Below are positions 26,017 through 36,300 of a stretch of 64,000 nt of DNA, one piece after another. Location: assembly GCA_049472395.1 (NCBI GenBank), contig JBLIRR010000029.1, forward strand, positions 1-64,000. Direction: 5' to 3'. This DNA comes from JBLIRR01 sp049472395. GTDB lineage: Bacteria; SZUA-182; DTGQ01; JBLIRR01. Both the position numbers and the translations under genes were made by a program. Numbering within the stretch: position 1 is the first letter of the stretch; each line of letters opens with the position of its first letter. The notes below the pieces were generated by a model, which searched no databases, was not told the origin of the DNA, and worked only from the letters and a program-made list of their open reading frames with translations.

Positions 26017-27795
26017 TTACCATGGAGGGGGGGCATGTTCCACAGTCTTACTTGGATCCGTCATCTCTTCCAAAGTTGCTACCTGAACAGATCCAATTTC
26101 GGTCCCTGTATATGTCCCTCCCGGTCCTGATGGACCTGGAGAGGGTTCAACCCAGAGACTTATCACTTCATGCCTTCCTCCTGCGGTTTTCTTGCCTGTT
26201 GCCAGAACAACATGATCAGTATGATTGATAAAAACGATGTGTCCCATAAGAATATCAGGAGTCCATAAACCAGTTCCTGTATCATAGGTAAGAGCAGCTC
26301 TTGAACCATAATTTAGTTCATTCATAAGTGTATTATAGTAGGCTTTAGCTTTATCTGATACGATACCTGGAGTTGATGTTGCTGCGGTTGCGGCAGCGGT
26401 ATGCATTGCAAGAAGCCGGGCCTTATCAACGACACCGGCCTTATAGGCCATAAACATTACACCTTCCCAGCAATTCATAGTACTTGAAGATGTGGGGTCT
26501 GGTCCGGTACCTCTAAGCCAGCGGGCGAAATCATTTTGATGTCCCCAACTTGTTTTCTCAGAAATCTGATAGCCTGACCTAGGATCTGGCCCTGAGCCAC
26601 CACGCCATTGAAGTTCTCCTTCCATTGCCCTCCCTTTTGCTACTGCGCGGGCTCGTGTAATTCGGTCTATAATGGCCCCATAGGTAACCCTGTCAACTGG
26701 AGTAATGCTACTTAAAAGACTTGATGTCTGTTTCTGATCCATAGTAGATACTGCATTTTCCATTTGAGCGTCTGTAAAATTACTAAAGAGCCTGATAATG
26801 AGTATAGCATTGGCCATTAAATCAGTTAAATGTATATTACTGATGAATCGTGTCACGTTTGTTACTGTTAAACGCGATACCACGTCAGAAAACTGTGTTG
26901 CTGTTAATTTAGTAAGTACACTGAGAACCTGCTTCACATCACGATTCGTTATGATCCAATCAAAAAGTCTGTATGACAAAAGATAATTTATATAAGCATA
27001 TAAGTCTTCACCACTTAGAGCTTGTATAAGTTTTATTATTACTGCTGCATGTGCAATCCTGTCTGCTTCTGATATGTTTTCCAAAAGGCGCCGGATATCG
27101 GTCCGGGTCATATGCAAGACAACATCATTGAATTGAGTATCGGATAATGCTTCAAGCATCCTTAATACCTGTCGGGCCTCCTGGTCCGTAATGGCCCAGT
27201 CAAAAACATCATATGATAATTTATTTTTTATATCATCAACGGTATCACTAGCAAACTTTTGGACTATATGCTTTTGCTGTACAACATGGGTAATTTCATT
27301 TGATTTCTGAGTAAGGTTTTCATGTGTTTTATATTCCTTCTTATAAAATGGTGATATCTGAGAAGAGTTATTTTTTGTTTTCGGAGCTTTTTTATTTTCA
27401 GTTGTATTATCAGTTCCATGTATAATCTGATTAGCTACCCTGTCAGCTTCAAGTTCTGCTGGGTCATTAAACTTACTTACTTTAAGCTTTGTCTGAATGG
27501 TCGCTTGACTTTGTTTTTTATTAATAACGTCATCAGCTCCATTCTGTAAAGATTGTAATTCCTGCACACGAGTGCTGTCGTCAGCCATTCTCTGAAGGGT
27601 ATTCTGAAGAAAAGGACTATTATTCACAATTTCCTGTAATTCTTTTAATTCATAGAAACGGGGGCTTTCATCTGTCATTTTCTGTAGATCCTGACTATAG
27701 GGAGAAGCGATACTTATGCTCTTAGATTTAAGCTGAAGGGGTATATGAATTAAATTTTTCTGCTTGTTCTGTTGTTTTTCTGCTATTGTCAACAT
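26017..27795 (-). CDS. eCIS cargo protein with cysteine-protease-like C-terminus
   Basis: 592 residues. Residues 1-105 are helical and low-complexity. The motif NDPAELEADRVANQII (about 112-127) is the hallmark of the N-terminal segment of DUF4157-type eCIS-loaded toxins, with the remnant THVVQQK near 180. Two helical repeats follow, each starting with a DW-IT motif (FDWAITDQEARQVL, then FDWIITNRDVKQVL), in the region 200-370. The C-terminal domain (about 420-590) has NCWEGVMFMAYKAG with a candidate nucleophile Cys, and later HTDHVVLATGKK with a candidate His, a papain/NlpC-like order. It lies 21 bp after the AAA+ ATPase stop, the usual cargo position. It is probably loaded into the tube and delivered; the protease activity is inferred from Cys/His only. 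Confidence 0.75.
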   Translation of the reverse strand: MLTIAEKQQNKQKNLIHIPLQLKSKSISIASPYSQDLQKMTDESPRFYELKELQEIVNNSPFLQNTLQRMADDSTRVQELQSLQNGADDVINKKQSQATIQTKLKVSKFNDPAELEADRVANQIIHGTDNTTENKKAPKTKNNSSQISPFYKKEYKTHENLTQKSNEITHVVQQKHIVQKFASDTVDDIKNKLSYDVFDWAITDQEARQVLRMLEALSDTQFNDVVLHMTRTDIRRLLENISEADRIAHAAVIIKLIQALSGEDLYAYINYLLSYRLFDWIITNRDVKQVLSVLTKLTATQFSDVVSRLTVTNVTRFISNIHLTDLMANAILIIRLFSNFTDAQMENAVSTMDQKQTSSLLSSITPVDRVTYGAIIDRITRARAVAKGRAMEGELQWRGGSGPDPRSGYQISEKTSWGHQNDFARWLRGTGPDPTSSSTMNCWEGVMFMAYKAGVVDKARLLAMHTAAATAATSTPGIVSDKAKAYYNTLMNELNYGSRAALTYDTGTGLWTPDILMGHIVFINHTDHVVLATGKKTAGGRHEVISLWVEPSPGPSGPGGTYTGTEIGSVQVATLEEMTDPSKTVEHAPPPW

Positions 27796-27816
27796 TTGTT
27801 TATACCATTAATAATA

Positions 27817-29157
27817 TTATAACGTTCTTCCCAATTTTGTATACTCACGTTTTATTCCATCAATCAAGTCATTGTATGTAATATACACCATATTATTTGA
27901 AACTGCCATCAGGGTGGCATAACGAACAACATTTACTATGGAACCACCTGCAATATCATATTTTTTTGCTATCTCTTTTAGGTCTATTGCATCGTCTAAT
28001 ACTACCCTATCTGTAAATGCTCCCTGCCAGATACGCAGCCTTTCCTCCTCAGTAGGCATGGGAAAAAATACAATGGATTGAAAACGCCTGGTAAATGCTT
28101 TATCAAGATTGCCCTTTAAATTAGTTGCAAGAATAACCATATTACTGCACATCTCTATACGCTGCAGCAAATATGCTGTTTCCTGGTTTGCAAATCTATC
28201 ATTTGAGCTTCCGATTTTTGTTCTTTTTCCAAATAGTGCATCCGCCTCATCAAAGAATAATATCCAATCATGATTTTCCGCACTATTAAATATTTTTTCC
28301 AGGTTCTTTTCTGTCTCACCAATATATTTTGATACCAGCTGTGAGAGATCAATCCGGTACACCGGCTTTTCAACTTTTTTGCCTATCAGGGCTGCAGTGA
28401 GGGTTTTCCCTGTTCCTGGTGGTCCATAAAATAGAGCCCTGTATCCGGCCTGGATATTTTTACCCATATTTAATTCTTCTATAAATTTTTTGCCATGCTC
28501 TGGCCACGCGAGAAGCTCTTTGAGATTAAAGTGTGTTGATTCACACAAAACAAGATCTTCCCACTCCATCAGCGTGGTGAGTTGGCGCGCAGGAAAATCA
28601 ACGCTATACTCATAGTGTATATCTTCACCGGTCATAATATAGCTCAATGCACTGTCACTTAAACACAAGAGCTTGTTTGTCGCGGGATTGCCTTCATCTG
28701 ATTTTAGTTGTCTAAGAATATTTTCTTTCAATAATTTATTCGTTTTATCAAACAACCGTGCATATTTCATCTGTGAACTTATCTGATGTCCTGCTAACAA
28801 AAAATAAGCGGTTTTCAATGTGGGCAGAAATCCGTTAAAATTATGTAAATTCATTCCCCCGAACTCGGTAAAGGTTTTATCAAAAGTTCGATTTCGAATA
28901 AGAAATTCATCTAACAGCTCAGGTTTAATCTCCGGCGCCAGGGCTAATAGCACAACCTTCCGTTCATCTTGAGTAAGGTCATGACTTTTTACAAAGGTAG
29001 AATAAAATGTATTTATATCAGAAATGTCGAAAGGATCCGATTCTTGATACGTTTCTTTACCACCCTCAAGATAATCTTTTATTCTGTTAATAATAATTGT
29101 ATGCAGCCATTGCATATCCTTTTCAATTAGTTGTGCATTTTCTTCTATTTTAGTCAT
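27817..29157 (-). CDS. eCIS-associated AAA+ ATPase (Afp15/Pvc15-like)
   Basis: About 446 residues. ATG 29157 is chosen among three consecutive ATGs because AGGAG lies 6 bases before it. Walker A GPPGTGKTLTAALIG is near residue 247, Walker B ILFFDEADALFGK near 305, and sensor/arginine-finger region LATNLKGNLDKAFTRRFQ near 355. The N-terminal 200 residues are helical and lack a known domain. AAA+ proteins of this type are a marker of eCIS loci and are thought to help load cargo or assemble particles. The gene sits between the unknown 417-residue gene (39 bp upstream) and the cargo gene, as in Afp and PVC clusters. Confidence 0.92.
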   Translation of the reverse strand: MTKIEENAQLIEKDMQWLHTIIINRIKDYLEGGKETYQESDPFDISDINTFYSTFVKSHDLTQDERKVVLLALAPEIKPELLDEFLIRNRTFDKTFTEFGGMNLHNFNGFLPTLKTAYFLLAGHQISSQMKYARLFDKTNKLLKENILRQLKSDEGNPATNKLLCLSDSALSYIMTGEDIHYEYSVDFPARQLTTLMEWEDLVLCESTHFNLKELLAWPEHGKKFIEELNMGKNIQAGYRALFYGPPGTGKTLTAALIGKKVEKPVYRIDLSQLVSKYIGETEKNLEKIFNSAENHDWILFFDEADALFGKRTKIGSSNDRFANQETAYLLQRIEMCSNMVILATNLKGNLDKAFTRRFQSIVFFPMPTEEERLRIWQGAFTDRVVLDDAIDLKEIAKKYDIAGGSIVNVVRYATLMAVSNNMVYITYNDLIDGIKREYTKLGRTL

Positions 29158-29196
29158 CATCATCTCCTGAATGGTTAGCGTGGTATAAGCGTAATC

Positions 29197-30450
29197 TTAC
29201 ACTTGTTCCTTTATAAGATATTCTCCTTTTTCTTTTACAAGATATAGCGTCATCTCTGCATAATACTTTTCATCTTCATAATAATATTTTGTAGCTATCT
29301 CATCAGGTTTGGGAAGAGGTCCGATAAGATGGTCTTCGCAGCATGCAGGACACTTATGCTTATATATTTTCTTTCCATTTTCACTATCATAGGCCCTACA
29401 CATAAAATTACCATCTATTTCAATCCCATAGTTCTCGTTGCAGTAATAATATTTATTATTTAATCTACATTTCTTGTCAAAGACAATCCGGTATAAATAA
29501 ATTTCCAGCTCATCATTCGGAGTATCAATTATCTGGTCGGAACTGAATATAACAGGCTCCTGAGCTTTATCGATACAGACTTTTTCAGGGGTAAAAGAGT
29601 AATTATTGTTATTTGTCTTTATTTTTATCCATGTATGATGACATCCGTGCAAGGGTATAATTTTGTATCTCCAATATAATGAGTAAATCCCAAAATGGAG
29701 ACGAAATTGTTTAGAATCAATAAATTGAATTTCATTAATTCTTTTTATGATCTGATATTTTTCAGGCACATCAGTATCTACAAATAATTCCAGGATTATT
29801 AATGGTATACGCCTTATAAACGATGCTTTTGCACAATAATAGGTTATGCTCTCCGTATCATAGTGTATTGTGTATATTCCATCCTCTTTCCGCGCAAGAT
29901 CAATATAATATTTTTCTCTCCTCTCATCGATTTCAAGATCATACTCTGCTGCCGGAATTTCATTACCACGACAATCAAGTACTTGAGGTAGCATAATTTT
30001 ATCATCTTTTTGCTGAAGATCACCTGAAAATTTTTTGGTATGAATTCTCACTCTTTCACTTTCTTTAATCCCTTTCTTTTCAAGGAGAAGATAGGTTTTT
30101 CTCTCTTCTTCATTGAGATTATTAAAATAATATACATATTCTCCCGGGGGATCATAGGGAAGTTCAGAATAATCAAAGAAATGCTTATCATTGGTAAAGA
30201 TAACAAATGACAGTTTTACCCTGTTATCAAACTGATTCTTAAGTTCAAGCAAATCAGGGAGACTCTGTTGTATATAGTCAGTTACTATGACAAATCCATC
30301 TTTTTTCGGTTTGAAATATAGTCCATAACTATTTAATGTTTTCTGACCATCTTCTGTAGGTTCTGTTTCAAATAGCCCTGCAATATTATCCTTAAAATAT
30401 TTATGTACGAGTGTTAATCTGAATAATTCCTGTAAATATTTTTCTTCCAC
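29197..30450 (-). CDS. unknown eCIS-cluster protein with a C-terminal cysteine cluster
   Basis: 417 residues, not recognised. There is no signal peptide or clear membrane helix. The sequence is beta-rich and charged, with many Tyr and Phe. A cysteine group near the end (KHKCPACCEDHLIG, about 370) could bind zinc. Other Cys/His residues are GCHHTW near 260. Located between the DUF4255 protein and the AAA+ ATPase, on the same strand, it is almost certainly part of the eCIS operon. It may replace Afp13-type or cap-region functions, but sequence alone does not show that. Confidence 0.6.
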   Translation of the reverse strand: MEEKYLQELFRLTLVHKYFKDNIAGLFETEPTEDGQKTLNSYGLYFKPKKDGFVIVTDYIQQSLPDLLELKNQFDNRVKLSFVIFTNDKHFFDYSELPYDPPGEYVYYFNNLNEEERKTYLLLEKKGIKESERVRIHTKKFSGDLQQKDDKIMLPQVLDCRGNEIPAAEYDLEIDERREKYYIDLARKEDGIYTIHYDTESITYYCAKASFIRRIPLIILELFVDTDVPEKYQIIKRINEIQFIDSKQFRLHFGIYSLYWRYKIIPLHGCHHTWIKIKTNNNNYSFTPEKVCIDKAQEPVIFSSDQIIDTPNDELEIYLYRIVFDKKCRLNNKYYYCNENYGIEIDGNFMCRAYDSENGKKIYKHKCPACCEDHLIGPLPKPDEIATKYYYEDEKYYAEMTLYLVKEKGEYLIKEQV

Positions 30451-30499
30451 CTATTGCTTCTCCTCTATACTATTAGTGCTTTTTTACATTGGCACCGTA

Positions 30500-31093
30500 T
30501 CAGTCGTTCACTTCCTTTAAATTAGAATCTGTCCCTATTTCTTGAGTATTCGCCACTTCACTTACTATATCCATTTCAAATACAGCGAGCATTCTGACCC
30601 TATAAATCACTGAAGGCAAATAACGCAATCCTATCATACTCCAGATGTAATGCTGCTGTTCCAAGCCCAATGTGTTTAACTCAAACACAAGTTTTGATGT
30701 ATCTAAATTGTTCATGTCAGGTGTGTTATCATTATCAAACACGGGCTTTGTCTGAAAACATGCAAGAATGTATGAAATATGTTTCAAACTTTCGCTATAA
30801 TTGTTAAAATATGCGGTAAACATTAACTGCAAGTTTAAGTTCACAGGTGGACTTACAAAACTGGTATGGCTTTCTGCCTTATCTGTTGCTACCAAACCTG
30901 CGGCCTTTAAAGATTTTTCCTCTTCAATATTTAACAAACTTAATCCCACACTATCTTCCGGGATTGCGACTATTCCATTATCATCAACAAAGGATGTAAG
31001 CACAACCCTGTCGTTTATTGGAGCTTCACCTAATTTTTTCCCTATAAAATCATTAACTTCTTTTCTAATCACTTCTAAGATTTCATCAATCAT
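30500..31093 (-). CDS. DUF4255 (Pvc16/Afp16-like) tail terminator
   Basis: 197 residues. The segments NIEEEKSLK, PPVNLNLQLMFTAYFNNYSE (about 78-97), ISYILACFQTKPVF and FELNTLGLEQQHYIWSMIG are the signature of DUF4255/Pvc16 N-terminal domains. In Afp and PVC particles this protein caps the sheath-tube end and helps set tube length. It starts exactly where the tape-measure gene ends (stop 31094, start 31093), so the genes are coupled. Length is typical. No catalytic motif is expected. Confidence 0.9.
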   Translation of the reverse strand: MIDEILEVIRKEVNDFIGKKLGEAPINDRVVLTSFVDDNGIVAIPEDSVGLSLLNIEEEKSLKAAGLVATDKAESHTSFVSPPVNLNLQLMFTAYFNNYSESLKHISYILACFQTKPVFDNDNTPDMNNLDTSKLVFELNTLGLEQQHYIWSMIGLRYLPSVIYRVRMLAVFEMDIVSEVANTQEIGTDSNLKEVND

Positions 31094-33334
31094 TTATAAT
31101 CTCCATTCAACAAATAACAGGTCCGTCATCCAGGGAAGTTTTATTGTGCTGATACTCCATGGCATTTTATCAATTAACACATCATAAGCTTTTTCTTCTA
31201 TGCGCATTACCCACCTACCATCTCGTACACTGATTATCCCCTCCCGCACTAAAAACATCTCTCTAAATCCCCGGACAGATACATTTTTAAGAGCTGGCCA
31301 GTTTTGAATAACTGCTTTAAGAAGATTTTCACATTCATTTATTTCTTTTTCACTAAACTCAACAAGTAATGTAAGAGGTGTGTCCTGATCAATCCCGCAC
31401 AGTATTTTATTTAGCATTACTTCATATTCACATGCTCCCCGTAAACCACTGGCTAGATAGTGAAGTAAAAGAACTGCCCGCTCTTTTTTATCCTCATCAA
31501 CGAATTGTTGATTCTCTACCAGACCAACTGTATTAAAAAAAGGATTAAGATACGGCCACAATAATACTATGCCTGCATTATTTATATATATTTCTTCTGA
31601 GTCATCAAAGGTGTGTCCTTGTTCATGTAATGTTTTAAACGCATGTGTGAGGGGAGTATTTTTAATTGCATTGAGTGAGTTTCCTAATTTTTTTACAAGA
31701 GCATTATCTTGGTCTGCTCTTTTCTTTTCAAAAATATCTCTCAGTTCTGAGTATAGTTTCTTACAATATTCTTGAAATGTTTCGCCACGCCTTTCAAGTT
31801 CATCCGTTTTTTCTTTTAACAGCAGATTATTTACCGGATCAAAGACTCGTTTATCGAAAGTGTGCTCAAAGCTTTTACCTCGTTTTCCCTGTTTTTCAAT
31901 TGATTCATTATCTGATTCAATATTTACCTCATGGGGCTTTCGATAATAAATAGTTTCATTATCAATCTGTTTTATGAAAACATGAAGTATATCAAAGATT
32001 AATTTTGATATTTCAGTTAATTCCTTTTTTATTATTTCTATGGATTTTGATAATTTTTGTACAACACCTTTATCCTGGTGTGTTATTCCTTTCTCTAAAC
32101 TATTTCTCAGTTCAAGGTATGGTTTCTCTAAGTATAATTTCTCACAATATTCTTGAAATCTTCTAGCACACTTTTCAAGTTCAACGGTTTTTTCTTTTAA
32201 CACTCGATTATTTACTGGATCAGAGCCCCATTTATCGAAAATTTGCTCAAAGCCTTTACCTCGTTTTTTCTGTTTTTTATTTTTTTTATCTAATTCATTA
32301 TCTGTTTTATTATCTACCCTCGTATCTACCTCATGGAGCTTTCGATAATAAATAGGTACATTACCCCTCTCTCTCACTACATCATAAATTAATTCTTGTA
32401 ATAGATTTTCAATCTCGACAAGCTGATTTAAATATTCATTTATGTGAGTATTTGTAATTCCCTCTGATAAAGGTTTATCATTTACATCATATCCTTTTGC
32501 TTTCATCTCCTTAGCAATATAGATATATAAAGTATTATAGTTTGTATGAAAAGCCTCGGATAGATGCTCTGCTACTGTGTGTAAAATATGTTCATGTTGA
32601 AAGATCTGTTTTTTAGAAGCAGCACATAGAGCAACAATAGATACCCATAATTCAGATCTTATTTTGGATGTATTTTCTGAATGAAGCAGATCACTTGTAG
32701 TTAATGCAGAAGTAAGATCTTTTAATATCTTACAAATATCCCTATAGCGGATCCCTTGAATAAGTGCTATGATTTTTTCCAGGACCGGATCACGGGAGTA
32801 ATAAACAAGTCGTTTAATCTGATTATTATTGGGTGCGATATCATAAATCATAGCTTTGATCTTTTGCGGTTGCGCTTTTATTTGAGTCTCTAGTAACATG
32901 GGAATATCATAAAACTCCCCCTTTTTAACCCACCAGGGAAGCCTGCCCTTTTTAATGAAAAAATCTAATAGTTCAAAATCCTTATTCTCTTTTGTTATTG
33001 TATAAGGTAAAGATGCCCTATTTTCATAAACAGGAGAGGTATATACATCCCCACTGCTCAATGCCTGAGATAGTTTTTGGGGAAATATCTCAGATATCTT
33101 TCTTTTAAAATCTATTTGAAAATTATCCTGATCAATTTCTCCGAGATCAATCTCAAGTTTATCAATCCTGAAAATCGTGGAGGCATCGCTCATCTCGTTA
33201 CAATACCTATCAATAAGCGATAAAATATCGGTTCGAAAGAATGTACTGAGCATATTTTGAAAACTAAAAGAACCTATTTCCGAATCCAGTGTAATATCTA
33301 ATACCTGCTTTTTTATAATATGGTTCTGGCTCAT
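31094..33334 (-). CDS. contractile injection system tape-measure protein (Afp14-like)
   Basis: 746 residues. The N-terminus HIIKKQVLDITLDS then SLIDRYCNEMSDASTIFRID and KLEIDLG is the conserved start of the CIS tape-measure family. The middle is long, helical and Lys/Glu-rich. A segment of about 130 residues is imperfectly duplicated around FEQIFDKWGSDPVNN and FEHTFDKRVFDPVNN (about 370 and 490), consistent with length change by duplication. The C-terminal domain (NAGIVLLWPYLNPFF) is also typical. The protein sets the tube length of the particle. It overlaps the upstream giant baseplate gene by 4 bp. Confidence 0.88.
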   Translation of the reverse strand: MSQNHIIKKQVLDITLDSEIGSFSFQNMLSTFFRTDILSLIDRYCNEMSDASTIFRIDKLEIDLGEIDQDNFQIDFKRKISEIFPQKLSQALSSGDVYTSPVYENRASLPYTITKENKDFELLDFFIKKGRLPWWVKKGEFYDIPMLLETQIKAQPQKIKAMIYDIAPNNNQIKRLVYYSRDPVLEKIIALIQGIRYRDICKILKDLTSALTTSDLLHSENTSKIRSELWVSIVALCAASKKQIFQHEHILHTVAEHLSEAFHTNYNTLYIYIAKEMKAKGYDVNDKPLSEGITNTHINEYLNQLVEIENLLQELIYDVVRERGNVPIYYRKLHEVDTRVDNKTDNELDKKNKKQKKRGKGFEQIFDKWGSDPVNNRVLKEKTVELEKCARRFQEYCEKLYLEKPYLELRNSLEKGITHQDKGVVQKLSKSIEIIKKELTEISKLIFDILHVFIKQIDNETIYYRKPHEVNIESDNESIEKQGKRGKSFEHTFDKRVFDPVNNLLLKEKTDELERRGETFQEYCKKLYSELRDIFEKKRADQDNALVKKLGNSLNAIKNTPLTHAFKTLHEQGHTFDDSEEIYINNAGIVLLWPYLNPFFNTVGLVENQQFVDEDKKERAVLLLHYLASGLRGACEYEVMLNKILCGIDQDTPLTLLVEFSEKEINECENLLKAVIQNWPALKNVSVRGFREMFLVREGIISVRDGRWVMRIEEKAYDVLIDKMPWSISTIKLPWMTDLLFVEWRL

Positions 33335-36300
33335 ATTAAGGCCTCGTTTAAATCAAGCCCCCATTTTATTGATAAATAATTTTGCATTTTTGCTATTTCA
33401 TCGTCTGATAGTACCCTATCAAGAACAATAATCTCCGCGATGTCGCCTTTAAAATAATTTCCTCCTGTATTTACCGCGCCGATAGTAAATCTTTGAGAGT
33501 CTTTTATAGACATATTACGCGCAAACCTGGCCTGTACGGGATTGGCTTTATCCACGTATAGTTTCACTAGACCTGTATCTTTTTTCCTGGTAAAGATTCC
33601 AATATGCATTCTGCCAAATGATGAATTAGCTTCAATTTTATAATCGCTTTCACCAATTACTCCGATTCCGGCAATTAATGTGCCCTCTTTACCGATCAAC
33701 ATTCCAAAATCTCTTTTACTTATATCAATAGGATCTCCAGAGCAATTCCCATCAAATAGACCGACACCTTCAAACCAGTTCTGGGTAAGGAGCACATTGA
33801 TAATCGCTGATTCGATGATATTTTCCATATTCACTACCAGAGAAAAATCCTGTGTATCTAGTGTAAATTTTGGCAATACATTGCCATCACCATCAATATA
33901 TCCATTTTCTTTTAATTCGTTCCATAGTGCGTGTGATAATGTCTCATTAATACCCCCTATACTGGTAAATGCATCCTGCGGAACAGGTCTTAAGGCATCA
34001 TTGCTCTCTGATACAATGGCAATTATTCTTGATTCTATCTCGATCCTGGCATTGTCAAGGATAGTGGTATTCAAATCAAGAGTAAAACCTTCTTCAATAG
34101 GGGTAAATGTTGACAATACATTCCCATTATCATCAATAAATCCATTATTATTTAATTCTTCCCATATCGTCTGTGACAGTGGTTCATCAATGCCGGCTAT
34201 ACTTATAAATGCATCTCGGGATACCGGCATATATTCACTGATTTCCAAATCCGTATCTGTTTTATATATTACAATAACGGTGAAATCATCCTTTACCACA
34301 CGTGGAAGAGTCAAATAATTTTTATAATTACTATCAAAATGCACAACTCCAAGACCATTATACGCATCCGGTCTATATATAGGTTGGTTATCCAGATCAG
34401 CCTGTACGGCATCATAGTTATGACCATTAATATCAAGCCACTTAGATATCTTATTATCTGCATCGTCTTTGATAACAGTTGCTATTTTGCTTGCATCAAG
34501 GTGAAGTACCGGTTTTACAATAGCGTTAATACCTGATATATCTATTCTCCATTTCATAGATAGGTATTTTTCTAAATACTGTCTCGCCTCAGTATCTATT
34601 ACCTCGTTTAATAGAACAATTTCTCCTATATCCCCATGGAAATACCCTTTGCTTACCGGATTATCAGACGGTATATGTATTGCGCCGATAGTTAATTCCA
34701 GTGAATCATTAAGGGAAGCCCCAGGCGCAAAATCATTCCCGGTTGATACTAATAATCCATCAAGATAAATTTTAACTTCACCATCAATACGTTTTCTACT
34801 TATAATCGCTATATGGGGAAAATCTAGTAAAGAAGATGAAGCAATGCTATTTATACCGATACGTGCTGTGAGCATATTATTTCTATTAATTGAAATACCA
34901 AAATGATTTAATGTATATTCTTCAACATAGCCGTCAATAATCCCGGCCCCATATTCCCAGTCCGGGTGTATATTCCCAGGTGATAAAGCCTTATATACAA
35001 TAGCTATGGTAAAATCATCATAAGAGGTTGTATCGGGAGTGACATTCATAAAGCTGTTATTAAATCGTATCCCTGCCATTCCATTGATACTTTCCCCGCT
35101 ATATAATGGTTGACTCTCAAGTATCTGCTGCAGGGCAACAACTTCACTTATATCATTCACATCATACCACTCTGATACCCTATTATCCGAATCCTTTGTA
35201 ATACTTTTAGTATCAGCCGCATCTAAATGTAGACTGCAGTGTGTAATATCGATGGGTAGACTCGTTAAGGGAACCCGCCATTTAGTAGATAAATATTTCT
35301 CTATTTGTTGTCGCTTTCCTTCTGTCAGATGGGTATCAAAAAGGATAATCTCACCTATACTGCCGTGAAAAGGAATTCCTTCACTGTTAAAAGCCCCGAT
35401 TTTAATAGTTCTTGAGTCATTCAAGATGACACCATCCCTTAAATCAGCCTCCGCATGCAAAAGACCGTCAGCGTATATCTTTACCTCACCTGTTGATTTT
35501 AATCGTGTAAAAATAATCATATGGGTGTTATCAAAATTAAGGTCCCTTGTTTTAATAGTATGGTCTTCGGTTAATCGGTCCCCAATACCACCCATGACAA
35601 CCATCTTTCCTTCAGATTGCCCGATTGAAAGTCCAAAGTCATTATATAGACCGGAGCAATCAGCATCAATTAAGGCTGCCCCCTCTGTCCATTTGGTGCT
35701 CTCATTGACATTTAAATCTAAGTCTGAATCCTGGCCTAAAGAATCCTGACGTAAATAAAAGTTAACATCAGGTTTAAAAACTACCATAATAGTAAAATCA
35801 TCCTGAATGATTCGATTGATGTTAAGAGAATCCTCATAAAAATCCGAATCATTTATTTTTTCCTGGGTAAAGGTCACTGCCCCTAATCCATTTATTCCAT
35901 CTACTGTATATGCAGGTCTTCTATATATGCTCTGTTGGAGTGCATTATTACCATAATAACTAAGATCAACCCATTGAGACACCCTGCTATCCTTGTCAAT
36001 TATAGGGCCCTCTTCATCCATGACAGAAGCTTGTCTTGATGCATCAAGGTGCAGCACCGGTGTGGCAATATAATTAATCCCTGATATATCAATATTCCAT
36101 TTTATTGATAAATATTCCTCAAGCCTTTGCCTCTTCCATATTGATAAAGCATTGTTATAAATCACTATTTCACCAATATCACCAATGAAATCATATTCCC
36201 TTGTCCGACTCTGCCCGATCAGGAGATTATCCGGCCCCTTGCTAAATGCCTCTGAATCTGAAAATGTCGTGCTGTTAAATGATTTACCATCACGATATAT

